DNA of 24,318 nt from Anaerolineae bacterium (GTDB lineage: Bacteria > Chloroflexota > Anaerolineae > JACIWP01): assembly GCA_014360855.1 (NCBI GenBank), contig JACIWP010000007.1, positions 1 through 24,318 of the forward strand, in the 5' to 3' direction. Of this stretch, positions 1 to 7,400 are shown piece by piece. The translations under genes and the position numbers were made by a program. The first letter of the stretch is position 1. Each line of letters begins with the position of its first letter. The notes beneath the pieces were generated by a model, which worked only from the letters and a program-made list of their open reading frames with translations, did no database searches and was not told the DNA's origin.

Positions 1-2
1 AA

Positions 3-713
3 GAGGACATCTGCGTGCTGGAAAGCGGCGATACCCTGCCCCATCCAGACGCCATCGAGCGCATGGTCAGCATGTTCGCCGACCCGAAGGTGGGCATGAC
101 CGGCGCCCAGAAAGTGGCGGTCAATACCCCGGATCACATCGTGGACTACCTCTCGCATCTGCGCCTGAAGATGGAGCATCAGCTCTGCATGGAAATCCCC
201 CGCCTGGGAGAGCTGATTGCCTTCCGCAAAGTGTTCGACACCATCCCGCCGGATGTGGCGATGGATGAGGCGTTTGTGGAGGCGCTGGTGATCCAACGGG
301 GCCTGCAGGTGCGCTATGCGCCGGACGCTATTGTCTACAACATGGGGCCAACCACCGTGAGGGACTTCATCAAACAGCGCCGGCGCAATTACGCCGGCCA
401 CCTCCACCTCAAGAAGAAGTACGGCTACCGCGTCTCCAGCCTAGATACCAAGCGCGTCCTGCGCATCGCCCTGGGCGAAATATGGGGCGCCATCCGCCTG
501 CTCTACGTCCTCTTCGCCCTGGCCAGCCTGGAGGCCATTTCCCGCCTCCTCGGCGCCTATGACTACTACGTCCGGCACGAGCGCCACGTGGTGTGGGACA
601 TGGCCTGGAGCACCAAGCCGGTGGCCATCGAGAAGCAGAAGAACCCGCGCGTTGGGAGCGCCGGCTCTCTGCCCGAACCGCCGATCTCCACCTCGGAGAA
701 GATGCCGTCATGA
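3..713 (+). CDS. Family 2 glycosyltransferase, 3' part (5' end outside window)
   Basis: The reading frame is open from the first complete codon at base 3, so the gene starts upstream of the window. What remains is the acceptor half of a GT-A glycosyltransferase. An ESGDT segment near the start sits where GT2 enzymes carry their DxD-type metal/nucleotide site. It is followed by a PDAIERMV helix, an AMDEAF segment matching the usual ED/DE catalytic base, and QRRRNYAGH in the position of the family's (Q/R)xxRW motif, with Asn instead of Trp. One hydrophobic stretch (IWGAIRLLYVLFALASLEAI) probably anchors it in the membrane, and the last 45 residues look like a disordered cytoplasmic tail. The stop codon overlaps the next start (ATGA), so the two are probably co-translated. 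Substrate cannot be read from sequence; a membrane glycolipid or polysaccharide precursor is likely from context. Confidence 0.85.
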   Translation, partial: EDICVLESGDTLPHPDAIERMVSMFADPKVGMTGAQKVAVNTPDHIVDYLSHLRLKMEHQLCMEIPRLGELIAFRKVFDTIPPDVAMDEAFVEALVIQRGLQVRYAPDAIVYNMGPTTVRDFIKQRRRNYAGHLHLKKKYGYRVSSLDTKRVLRIALGEIWGAIRLLYVLFALASLEAISRLLGAYDYYVRHERHVVWDMAWSTKPVAIEKQKNPRVGSAGSLPEPPISTSEKMPS

Positions 714-1693
714 GGGACCGCCTGATGACACTGCTGAAGGTAGCCATCAGCCTCGGGCTGATCGGCTACCTTCTGCTCTTCAAAGTGGACCTGGCACAGG
801 TCGGCCGCGCCATCGCCGGCGCGAACCTGCTCTATTTCCTGTTGGCCCTGGCCCTCTATTTCCTGGCCATCGCGGTCGGCTGTTATAAATGGCAGATCCT
901 CCTGCGCGCCCAGGGGCTTGCGGTGCCGCTGTCCCATCTTCTCTCGTTCACCTTCGTGGGGCTGTTCTTCGGCAATTTCCTGCTCCCCATGGTCGCCGGC
1001 GATGTGGTGCGCGGCTACGGCCTGGCGCGCGATACGGAAAAGGCCGCCGAAGCCGCCATCTCCGTGCTGGTGGACAAGCTGGTGGGAATGTCCGCCTTCA
1101 TCACCGCCGGCGCCCTGCTGAGCCTGTACGCGGTCTGGGGAATGGGCCGTTCTGATCTGCAGGGCGTGGCCCTGGTCGCCGGCGCGGCATTCCTTGCCTT
1201 CCTGGTGGGCTTCGCTGTCCTGCTCAGCCGGCGCCTGCGGGCCCTGCTCGAACGGCTGTTCAGCCTGTCCTTCCTGCGCCGGCTGGCACCGGTGTATCAG
1301 CGCCTCTCCAGCGCCGTGCAGGCCTATCGGGATAACCCCGGCCGGCTGGCCCAGGCCTTCCTCATCTCCTTGGTGGTCCTGCTCATCACCAACATCGTGA
1401 ACTGGCTGTTGGCAGAGGCGGTGGGGGCCGGCATCCCGCTCATGTATATCTTTGTTTTTAACCCGCTGGTGGCCTTCGCTCCCATCCTGATCCCCTCCAT
1501 CGGCGGGCTGGGAGTCAATCAGGGCGCCTATGATCTCCTCTACGCCACCCTGGGGCGCACCACCTCCAGCGAGCTGGCCGTCACCTTCTCGCTGGTGATG
1601 CAGAGCATCATTTACCTCTCCAGCCTGCCGGGGGGCGTGCTGTGGCTCATCCGGCGCCGGCCGGCCCGCCGCTCCCTGGCCCAACAACCCTGA
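710..1693 (+). CDS. Flippase-like LPG-synthase TM-domain (UPF0104) membrane protein
   Basis: This is a 327-residue polytopic membrane protein, almost wholly hydrophobic with about eight predicted helices. It matches the lysylphosphatidylglycerol synthase transmembrane family (UPF0104/AglD2-like). The key signature is near the C-terminus: PSIGGLGVNQGAYDLL, the family's P..GG.G..(E/Q)GA loop. No soluble aminoacyl-transfer domain follows, so it is the stand-alone form often found beside glycosyltransferases and thought to move or handle lipid-linked sugars. I chose ATG 710, overlapping the upstream stop by 4 nt, because GGAG lies just upstream and the extra residues of a longer frame are non-hydrophobic antisense-like sequence. 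Transported substrate is unknown; partnership with the upstream GT2 is inferred from the overlap. Confidence 0.85.
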   Translation: MRDRLMTLLKVAISLGLIGYLLLFKVDLAQVGRAIAGANLLYFLLALALYFLAIAVGCYKWQILLRAQGLAVPLSHLLSFTFVGLFFGNFLLPMVAGDVVRGYGLARDTEKAAEAAISVLVDKLVGMSAFITAGALLSLYAVWGMGRSDLQGVALVAGAAFLAFLVGFAVLLSRRLRALLERLFSLSFLRRLAPVYQRLSSAVQAYRDNPGRLAQAFLISLVVLLITNIVNWLLAEAVGAGIPLMYIFVFNPLVAFAPILIPSIGGLGVNQGAYDLLYATLGRTTSSELAVTFSLVMQSIIYLSSLPGGVLWLIRRRPARRSLAQQP

Positions 1694-1706
1694 AAGTCAG
1701 GTGCCC

Positions 1707-2360
1707 ATGGACATGTCATCCGATGTGCCGGCCATTGACCCGTTCGAGGTCCAGCGCGTCTTGGCAGAGGACCAGGACCTGCGCTCCCTGCGCCAGCGCT
1801 TCCCCTCCCTGGAGGAACGCAATTACGTGCTGGTAATGAACGGCCCTGACCCATCCTATTTCGACGAGTTGTGCAAGGGGCCGGCCAAAGGCCGGCGCGG
1901 GGAGGTAGTGCTGGTCGTCTGTCACGCCGATGGCACCGTTTGGCTGCATGCCAAGCCCTTCTACCCCGCCGGCATCTACCGCCTGCCCAGCGGCGGCATC
2001 CATCTGGGCGAGAGCGCCTGGGAAGCGGCACAGCGCGAACTGTGGGAAGAGCTGGGCCTGAAGGGCGAGCCGGCGCAGTGCCTGGGCCTACTGCGCTATG
2101 AGATGTTCCGCAGGGGGCGCTCCCTGCACTTCTCGTCCTTTGTGTTCCGCTTCGATGCCGGCACGGCGGAACCCCATCCCCAGGACCGCTCGGAGCACAT
2201 CTCCAGTTTCCAACGGGTGCCGCCGGCGGAACTGGCGAAAGTGGCCCGTGCGCTGACGGATCTGCGCGGGCAGTGGCAGGACTGGGGGAATTTCCGCGCG
2301 GCCGTCCATGAGTTCGTGCATGAAATCTGGTCGCGGGCGTCCGCCTGGCCCCGGGGATAA
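1707..2360 (+). CDS. Nudix hydrolase
   Basis: The gene encodes 217 residues with a complete Nudix box (GX5EX7REUXEEXGU) at about residues 96-118, reading GIHLGESAWEAAQRELWEEL, with every metal-binding Glu and the Arg present. Nudix enzymes cleave a nucleoside diphosphate linked to another group; the substrate cannot be predicted from the box. About 60 N-terminal residues precede the fold, and a His/Arg-rich C-terminal helix follows. GTG 1701 is also in frame, but ATG 1707 has AGGTG five bases upstream and is preferred; ATG 1713 is possible. The gene lies 13 nt after the flippase-like gene, so it probably shares that transcript. A role in recycling sugar nucleotides would suit the context but is inference. 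Confidence 0.88.
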   Translation: MDMSSDVPAIDPFEVQRVLAEDQDLRSLRQRFPSLEERNYVLVMNGPDPSYFDELCKGPAKGRRGEVVLVVCHADGTVWLHAKPFYPAGIYRLPSGGIHLGESAWEAAQRELWEELGLKGEPAQCLGLLRYEMFRRGRSLHFSSFVFRFDAGTAEPHPQDRSEHISSFQRVPPAELAKVARALTDLRGQWQDWGNFRAAVHEFVHEIWSRASAWPRG

Positions 2361-2363
2361 TAG

Positions 2364-2391
2364 TTGACGGTTTCCCTGAAATGATTACAAT
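2364..2391 (+). promoter_or_regulatory. Sigma-70-like promoter upstream of the acyltransferase gene
   Basis: TTGACG (2364-2369) and TACAAT (2386-2391) are separated by 16 bases. The start site would fall near 2398, exactly where a stem-loop begins. It would drive the acyltransferase at 2452 and probably the genes behind it. Confidence 0.55.
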
Positions 2392-2397
2392 GGGAGG

Positions 2398-2429
2398 AAA
2401 GGCCGGCCACTCAGGTAAGCCGGCCCTTT
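2398..2429 (+). terminator. Stem-loop in 5' leader (weak terminator or mRNA-end hairpin)
   Basis: GGCCGGC (2401-2407) pairs perfectly with GCCGGCC (2419-2425) around an 11-base loop. Flanking AAA and TTT extend the stem past a single bulged C. The following sequence, TTTCTAT, is only weakly U-rich. The hairpin lies between a promoter and its gene, so it is either the end of the upstream operon, an attenuator, or a stabilising 5' cap structure. Confidence 0.4.
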
Positions 2430-2451
2430 CTATGGCAGGCGAGAGGGGCAC

Positions 2452-3462
2452 ATGCAGGTTCAACACTATCACGACGTCGGCACATTCGATATCCTGCGTC
2501 CTGAATGGAATCATCTGGTCTCCACCAGCTCCACCAACGAGGTCTTCCTGACCATCGAGTGGCAGGAGTCCTGGTGGCGGCATTTGGGAGAGGGCGAGCT
2601 GTGGGTCACGACCGTGCGGGACCCCGCCGGCGCGCTCCTCGCCATCTTCCCCTGCCATGTGCTCGAGGCCAACGGCCGGCGGATACTGCGCTTCATCGGC
2701 TGTGTCGAGGTGACCGATTACCTTGACCTCATCCTGGCGAAGGGGCATGAGGAGGCCCTGCTCCCGCTCTTCGTCGAATGTCTGCTGGGGCCGGCCGCGC
2801 CGCCGTGGGATAAGGTCGAGCTGTGCAATATCCCACAGGCATCCGCCACCCTGCGGCTTCTGCCGGAGCTGGCCGGCGCGGCCGGCCTCTCGGTGGATGT
2901 CCGCCAGAGGGATGTCTGCCCCGTAATCCCCCTGCCGACGAGCTGGGAAGCATACCTGATGATGCTGGACAAGAAACAGCGGCATGAGATCCGCCGCAAA
3001 CTGCGCCGGGCGCAGGGCGAGGCAGTGCTGGAATGGTATATCGTCGGGCCGGCGCACGATTTCGAGCGGGAGCTGGACATCTTCATAGAACTGCACCGCA
3101 AGAGCCGGCCGGATAAGCATGCCTTTATGACGCCGCGCACCGAGGCCTTCTTCCGCGCCATGGCGCGCGCCTTGTTCGATGCCGGCTGGCTCCAGCTCAG
3201 CCATCTGATGCTGGACGGCCGGCATGAGGCCTCCATGCTCTCCTTCGACTATGATAACGCCGTTCTGCTGTACAACTCGGGGTTCGACCCCGAGGGTCAC
3301 CCGCATCTCAGCCCGGGCAATGTGCTGATCGCCCTCTGCATCCAGCATGCCATCGAACTGGGCCGGCGCGAGTTTGACTTCTTGCGCGGCGACGAGGAAT
3401 ATAAGTACCGTTTCGGCGCCCGCGATACCTATGTGTACCAGATCGAGATGGAGCGTCGTTGA
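2452..3462 (+). CDS. FemAB/CelD-type GNAT acyltransferase
   Basis: The 336-residue protein matches the Acetyltransf_6 (BioF2-like, CelD/BcsL) group of GNAT-fold proteins. The N-terminal half carries FLTIEWQESWWRHLG, typical of the first lobe. The central KKQRHEIRRKLRRAQ helix and the C-terminal EFDFLRGDEEYKYRFGA segment are the family hallmarks. Relatives transfer acyl or aminoacyl groups to cell-surface or polysaccharide precursors. The gene starts at ATG 2452 behind GAGAGGGG and ends 4 nt before the GT4 start at 3467, which points to one transcript with the GT4 and PIG-L genes. There is no signal peptide or membrane segment, so it is probably cytoplasmic. The acceptor is unknown. Confidence 0.8.
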   Translation: MQVQHYHDVGTFDILRPEWNHLVSTSSTNEVFLTIEWQESWWRHLGEGELWVTTVRDPAGALLAIFPCHVLEANGRRILRFIGCVEVTDYLDLILAKGHEEALLPLFVECLLGPAAPPWDKVELCNIPQASATLRLLPELAGAAGLSVDVRQRDVCPVIPLPTSWEAYLMMLDKKQRHEIRRKLRRAQGEAVLEWYIVGPAHDFERELDIFIELHRKSRPDKHAFMTPRTEAFFRAMARALFDAGWLQLSHLMLDGRHEASMLSFDYDNAVLLYNSGFDPEGHPHLSPGNVLIALCIQHAIELGRREFDFLRGDEEYKYRFGARDTYVYQIEMERR

Positions 3463-3466
3463 AGCC

Positions 3467-4771
3467 ATGGAACCTCTGCGTGTGTGCATGTTGAGCGTGC
3501 ATACCTGCCCGCTGGCCACATTGGGCGGCAAAGAGACGGGCGGCATGAATGTCTATGTGCGCGACCTATCGCGCGAGCTGGGCCGGCGCGGCTACCAGGT
3601 GGATGTCTTCACCCGCCTGCAGAACCCGGACCGCCCGCGGGTCACCGACCGCCTGGGGTATGGTGCCCGCGTGATTCACGTCAAGGCCGGCCCGCCGGCG
3701 CCGTACAACAAATATGCCCTGTACGATCATCTGGACGAGTTCATTGCCGGCGTGGATGCCTTCGCGCGCCAGGAAGGCATCCGCTATGACATCATCCACA
3801 GCCATTACTGGCTGTCCGGCAAGGTGGCCATCTGCTTGCGCGAGCGGTGGGGCGTGCCCTTCATCCAGATGTTTCATACGCTGGGGCATATGAAGAACAG
3901 CGTTGCCCAACGGCCGGAGGAGTATGAGCCGGAGCGCCGGCTGATCGTGGAAACGGAACTCATGCGGGAGGCTGACGCGCTGGTGGCCGCCACGCCGCTG
4001 GAGAAGGCCCAGATGACCTGGCTGTACGGCGCTGACCCGACCCGTATCCATGTCATCCCATGCGGTGTGGACACGGAGCAGTTCTATCCCCAGCCGCGGC
4101 AGTGGGCCAAGAGCTGTCTGGGATTGTCCCAGCACCAGCGCATGATCCTGTTCGTCGGGCGCATTGAACCGCTGAAAGGCATTGACACGCTCCTGCACGC
4201 CGTGGCAGTGCTGATCCAGCGCCGGCCGGAATGGGCGGAAGACCTTGTAGTGACCATTGTGGGAGGCGACCCGGACCAGCCGCCTGAAAAAATGGACGCG
4301 GAGATGGCCCGCCTGCACGCCCTGCGCGCCGAGCTGGGCATCGCGAACGTGGTCACCTTCCGGGGTGCGCAGGCGCAGGATATCCTGCCCTGCTACTACT
4401 CCGCCGCCGAGGTGGTGGTTGTGCCGTCTCATTACGAATCGTTCGGCATGGTGGCGCTGGAGGCCATGGCCTGCGGCACGCCGGTCATCGCTTCGAAGGT
4501 CGGTGGGATGGCCTTCACCGTCCAGGACGGCGTGACCGGCTTCCATATCCCGTACCGCGATCACCAGGCCCTGGCGGAGCGGCTGGAGCAGATCCTGCTG
4601 GACCCTGCGCTTCAGGCGCGCCTGGGCCGGCAGGCCGTCGAATGGGCCCGCCAGTACAGTTGGTCGCGCATTGCCGACCAGATCACGGCGCTGTACGCCG
4701 AGGTGCGGCGGGAGGCGCTCCCAGCACGCCGGCGCACGGCTTCCTCCCGGGGACTCGCCTGCTCATCCTAA
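3467..4771 (+). CDS. GT4-family glycosyltransferase (MshA/sucrose-synthase-like)
   Basis: This 434-residue GT-B enzyme has the N-terminal glycine-rich loop GGKETGGMNVYVRDL (20-34) typical of the MshA/sucrose-phosphate-synthase branch. It also has HSHYW (111-115), the nucleotide-domain segment FVGRIEPLKGIDTLL (229-243), and the retaining-enzyme E-x7-E motif E324...E332 in HYESFGMVALEAMACGTPV. The family transfers sugar from a nucleotide sugar with retention of anomeric configuration. ATG 3467 lies 4 nt after the acyltransferase stop; a longer frame reaching upstream would overlap that gene and adds no conserved sequence. The immediately following PIG-L deacetylase recalls the MshA/MshB and BshA/BshB pairs that make thiol glycosides, but no cysteine ligase (MshC/BshC) is visible, so a glycolipid or other surface product is equally possible. 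Confidence 0.9.
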   Translation: MEPLRVCMLSVHTCPLATLGGKETGGMNVYVRDLSRELGRRGYQVDVFTRLQNPDRPRVTDRLGYGARVIHVKAGPPAPYNKYALYDHLDEFIAGVDAFARQEGIRYDIIHSHYWLSGKVAICLRERWGVPFIQMFHTLGHMKNSVAQRPEEYEPERRLIVETELMREADALVAATPLEKAQMTWLYGADPTRIHVIPCGVDTEQFYPQPRQWAKSCLGLSQHQRMILFVGRIEPLKGIDTLLHAVAVLIQRRPEWAEDLVVTIVGGDPDQPPEKMDAEMARLHALRAELGIANVVTFRGAQAQDILPCYYSAAEVVVVPSHYESFGMVALEAMACGTPVIASKVGGMAFTVQDGVTGFHIPYRDHQALAERLEQILLDPALQARLGRQAVEWARQYSWSRIADQITALYAEVRREALPARRRTASSRGLACSS

Positions 4772-4796
4772 ACTTCATCGCTGTTCGAGGTTGTGT

Positions 4797-5540
4797 ATGG
4801 AAGGGGACAATCTGCGCGTGCTTTTCATCGCGGCGCATCCGGACGATGTGGAGCTTTCCTGCGGCGGCACGGCGGCCAAATGGGCCAGAGCCGGCCGCGA
4901 GCTGATTTACGTGGTCTGCACCAACGGCGACAAGGGCACCCATGACCGCGGTCTTTCCCCGTTCCGCCTGGCGGAACTGCGCGAGGAAGAACAGCGCCAG
5001 GCGGCGGCACGCATCGGCGCCAAAGAGGTGGTTTTCCTGCGGCATCCCGACGGGGAGCTGGAGGCCTGCCCTAACCTGCGGATGGAACTGGCCATGCTCA
5101 TCCGCCATTTCCGCCCCCAGGTCATCTTCACCCACGACCCCTGGCGGCGCTACCAGATTCATCCCGACCACCGTGCCGCCGGCCTGGCCGCCTGCGACGC
5201 CATTGTCCTGGCCCGCGACCATCTCTTTGTGCCCGTGTTAGAAGTCGTCGGGCTTCCGCCCTTTGCACCGCTGGAGCTGTACCTGTGGGGCACTGACGAC
5301 CCGGATTACTTCGAGGACATCAGCGAGACCCTGCAGGATAAGCTGGATGCGGTGGCCTGCCATCAGACCCAACTGGCGCAGATGCCCGACTGGCAGGAGC
5401 GCGTGCGCCAGTGGGCGGCCGATGTGGGCGCCAAGGCCGGCACCGCCTACGCCGAGGGCTTTCACCGCATCATCTTCCGGCCGGCGGAGCATGTCTTCCC
5501 ACGCAACGCCGAGCTGCCGGCCGATGCCAGGAAGTCATAG
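4797..5540 (+). CDS. PIG-L/LmbE-family zinc deacetylase
   Basis: The 247-residue protein opens with the family's zinc motif AHPDDVE (H14, D16, D17) after a hydrophobic strand. The second metal His lies in IHPDHRAAG (122-125), and the C-terminal helix KLDAVACHQTQ is also typical. Members (MshB, BshB, GlcNAc-PI de-N-acetylase) remove the N-acetyl group from a GlcNAc-containing glycoconjugate. ATG 4797 is chosen because CGAGG sits six bases upstream and the conserved fold starts at once; an in-frame extension to 4671 would overlap the GT4 gene and is proline/arginine-rich noise. Its position 25 nt behind a GT4 gene suggests that the two act in sequence: sugar is added, then deacetylated. Confidence 0.9.
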   Translation: MEGDNLRVLFIAAHPDDVELSCGGTAAKWARAGRELIYVVCTNGDKGTHDRGLSPFRLAELREEEQRQAAARIGAKEVVFLRHPDGELEACPNLRMELAMLIRHFRPQVIFTHDPWRRYQIHPDHRAAGLAACDAIVLARDHLFVPVLEVVGLPPFAPLELYLWGTDDPDYFEDISETLQDKLDAVACHQTQLAQMPDWQERVRQWAADVGAKAGTAYAEGFHRIIFRPAEHVFPRNAELPADARKS

Positions 5541-5545
5541 CGGCC

Positions 5546-6064
5546 ATGCTCCCGCTCGGACACCTCGCCTTCACCTGGGGCACACTGCACGCCCTTCAGC
5601 GCGCCGGCAAATTCCCGGACGCCGATTACCGGCTGGCCGCCCTGGCCGCGCTGGCACCGGATGTGCTCGACAAGCCGCTGGCCATGTTCGTCCTCCGGCG
5701 CTCCAACGCCGCCCTGCTCTTCGGGCACACCTTGTTGATGCACGCGCTGGTATGGCTGGCCGCCGGCCGGAAGCGCCGGCAGTGGCTGCCCTATTTGCTG
5801 GCCTTCTCCGGTCACCTGCTGGAGGACCGCATCTGGGGCTTCCCGCAGACCTTTCTGTGGCCCCTGCGCGGCCCATCCTTCCACCAGTGGCGGCATGTGG
5901 GATCGCCGGCGGCCTTCCTGGACGCCTACCGCCAGGTGGTGCGCCAGGAGCCGAAGCTGGTGATCTTCGAACTGCTGGGGCTGGTTATCCTGATCTGGAC
6001 CATCGTGGAGCGCGGGTGGTATCGGCCGGCGCGGCTGATCCAGCTCCTGTGGGAGGGAAGGTAA
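5546..6064 (+). CDS. YdjM-like membrane-bound metal-dependent hydrolase
   Basis: The 172-residue membrane protein has the histidine/aspartate pattern of the YdjM/DUF457 family: GHLAF (H6) at the N-terminus, PDVLDKP (D39, D42), GHTLLMHAL (H61, H66) and SGHLLED (H90, D94), each at the edge of a hydrophobic helix. Four or so membrane helices are expected. E. coli YdjM is an SOS-induced inner-membrane protein of uncertain chemistry; the metal-hydrolase label for the family rests on the conserved His/Asp residues. The start at ATG 5546 is 5 nt after the PIG-L stop, so the genes are probably co-transcribed. The residues give reasonable confidence in the family but no substrate. Confidence 0.72.
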   Translation: MLPLGHLAFTWGTLHALQRAGKFPDADYRLAALAALAPDVLDKPLAMFVLRRSNAALLFGHTLLMHALVWLAAGRKRRQWLPYLLAFSGHLLEDRIWGFPQTFLWPLRGPSFHQWRHVGSPAAFLDAYRQVVRQEPKLVIFELLGLVILIWTIVERGWYRPARLIQLLWEGR

Positions 6065-6065
6065 T

Positions 6066-6665
6066 ATGCGGGTGATTGCCGGCAGTGCCAAGGGCCGTAA
6101 GCTGGAATCGGTTCCCGGCACGTCCACCCGGCCCATCACCGACCGGGTCAAGGAGGCGCTGTTCAACATCCTGGGAGCCTCCATCGAAGGGGCGCGCTTC
6201 CTCGATCTGTTCGCCGGCACGGGCGCCGTCGGCATCGAGGCTTTGAGCCGCGGCGCGGCGCGCGCTGTGTTCTGCGAACGCGATCGGCTGGCCCTGCGCA
6301 CCATCGGCCATAACCTGCAGGCCACTGGCTTGGCCGACCGGGCGCGAGTGGTGGCCGGCGATGCCTTCCGCTTCCTCAGGAACCCGGGCGATGAGCGCTT
6401 CGACTTCGTGTATATTGCCCCGCCGCAGTATAAGGGCATCTGGATCCGTGCCCTGCAGGCGGTGGACGAAGGGGATGTGCTGGCCCCCGGCGGCATTGCC
6501 ATCGTCCAGATCCACCCCAAGGAGCGCCAGGACGTGCCCCTGCGCCGGCTCCGCCTGTTCGACGAACGGCGCTACGGCAGTACGCTTCTGCTGTTCTATC
6601 GTCTGGCAGAGGGGAAAGCCAATCAGATGGAGGCGGCGCCGGCCGCCGAGGGCCAGGCCGGCTGA
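6066..6665 (+). CDS. rsmD: 16S rRNA (guanine-966-N2)-methyltransferase RsmD
   Basis: RsmD methylates G966 of 16S rRNA during 30S assembly using S-adenosylmethionine. The 199-residue protein starts with the family signature MRVIAGSAKGRKL, followed by RPITDRVKEALFNIL (22-36). The SAM-binding loop is FLDLFAGTGAVGIEALSRGA (45-64). The catalytic motif IV, usually (D/N)PPY/F in N-methyltransferases, reads IAPPQY here (117-122), with Ala in place of the acidic residue; I recall the same variant in other bacterial RsmD proteins, so it need not mean loss of function. A strong GGAGGGAAGG precedes ATG 6066, which lies 1 nt after the YdjM-like stop. The last 20 residues are an Ala/Gly-rich extension. The gene is convergent with maf, with only 5 nt between the stops. 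Confidence 0.93.
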   Translation: MRVIAGSAKGRKLESVPGTSTRPITDRVKEALFNILGASIEGARFLDLFAGTGAVGIEALSRGAARAVFCERDRLALRTIGHNLQATGLADRARVVAGDAFRFLRNPGDERFDFVYIAPPQYKGIWIRALQAVDEGDVLAPGGIAIVQIHPKERQDVPLRRLRLFDERRYGSTLLLFYRLAEGKANQMEAAPAAEGQAG

Positions 6666-6670
6666 AGGCC

Positions 6671-7321
6671 CTACTCGCCCAGGATATCCCGATACACCTT
6701 GCACTGCCAGCCGGTGTGCCGCTGACAGGCCTCCGCCGGCGGAGCGGCCTCCTCGCCGGCCTGACGGAGCAGGCGGTATAAAAGGCACAACGGCAGTCCC
6801 ATCACGCTGGCATAACAGCCCCGCACCGCTTCCACCGGCCGAAAGCCGGCGTGCTGGATGGCGTAGGCGCCGGCCTTGTCCATGGGGTCCCCGCCGGCCA
6901 CATATTCCTCCATTTCCGCATCGGAGTAGGGACGCATCCACACCTCGGTAACATCACAGGCAGTAAGCTCCTGGCCGCCGGCGGCGTCCAGCACCGTCAC
7001 CGCGGTCATGACCTGATGGGGTCGGCCGCGCAGAGCGCGAAGCATCTCCCGCGCCTCGGCCGGCGATCCCGGTTTTCCCAGGATGTGTCCGTCCAGCACC
7101 ACAATAGTATCGCAGGCGATGACCAGGCCGCTGGCCGCTTTTTGCGCCGCGGCGCGCGCCTTGGCCCGGCTGAGCGCCTGCACAAACTCCTCCGCCGGCG
7201 CATCTCCGTGATTGGTCTCGTCAATATCCGCCGGCAGTACCTCGAACGGCCGGCCGAACAGGGAAAGCAGTTCGCGCCGGCGTGGAGATGCCGAAGCCAG
7301 AATCCATCGTCGTTTCGTCAT
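6671..7321 (-). CDS. maf: Maf-family nucleoside triphosphate pyrophosphatase
   Basis: Maf proteins hydrolyse dTTP, UTP or modified NTPs to the monophosphate and PPi, cleaning the nucleotide pool and influencing septation. The 216-residue protein has the hallmark LASASPRRRELL (8-19) and then DIDET, the catalytic ACDTIV segment, GKPGSPAEAREML and DKAGAYAIQ. The SPRRREL form and the DKAGAYAIQ segment fit the YhdE-type (dTTP/UTP) subgroup better than the YceF type. About 25 extra residues at the C-terminus, with two Cys and no known motif, follow the usual end. The start at 7321 has no clear Shine-Dalgarno sequence. The gene lies downstream of hppA behind a stem-loop, so it may be read through or have its own weak promoter. 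Confidence 0.93.
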   Translation of the reverse strand: MTKRRWILASASPRRRELLSLFGRPFEVLPADIDETNHGDAPAEEFVQALSRAKARAAAQKAASGLVIACDTIVVLDGHILGKPGSPAEAREMLRALRGRPHQVMTAVTVLDAAGGQELTACDVTEVWMRPYSDAEMEEYVAGGDPMDKAGAYAIQHAGFRPVEAVRGCYASVMGLPLCLLYRLLRQAGEEAAPPAEACQRHTGWQCKVYRDILGE

Positions 7322-7341
7322 GTTTCATCGCCAGGACAAAG

Positions 7342-7374
7342 ATGTGCCGGGAAGGATAGCCCTCCCCGGCACAT
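7342..7374 (-). terminator. Stem-loop between hppA and maf
   Basis: A 14-bp stem, ATGTGCCGGGAAGG (7342-7355) with CCTCCCCGGCACAT (7361-7374), contains one wobble and closes a 5-base loop. On the minus strand it is followed by CTTTGTCC, a poor U-tract. It probably partly terminates hppA transcription or protects its 3' end. Confidence 0.55.
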
Positions 7375-7400
7375 ATCGCGAACGCGAATGGACCGCCAGG

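Noticed and set aside
1612..3546. Long minus-strand open frame of 644 codons opposite the Nudix and acyltransferase genes
   Set aside because: It lies antisense to two genes with clear family motifs, shows no motif itself, and has the Arg/Pro/Ala-rich look of a high-GC shadow frame.
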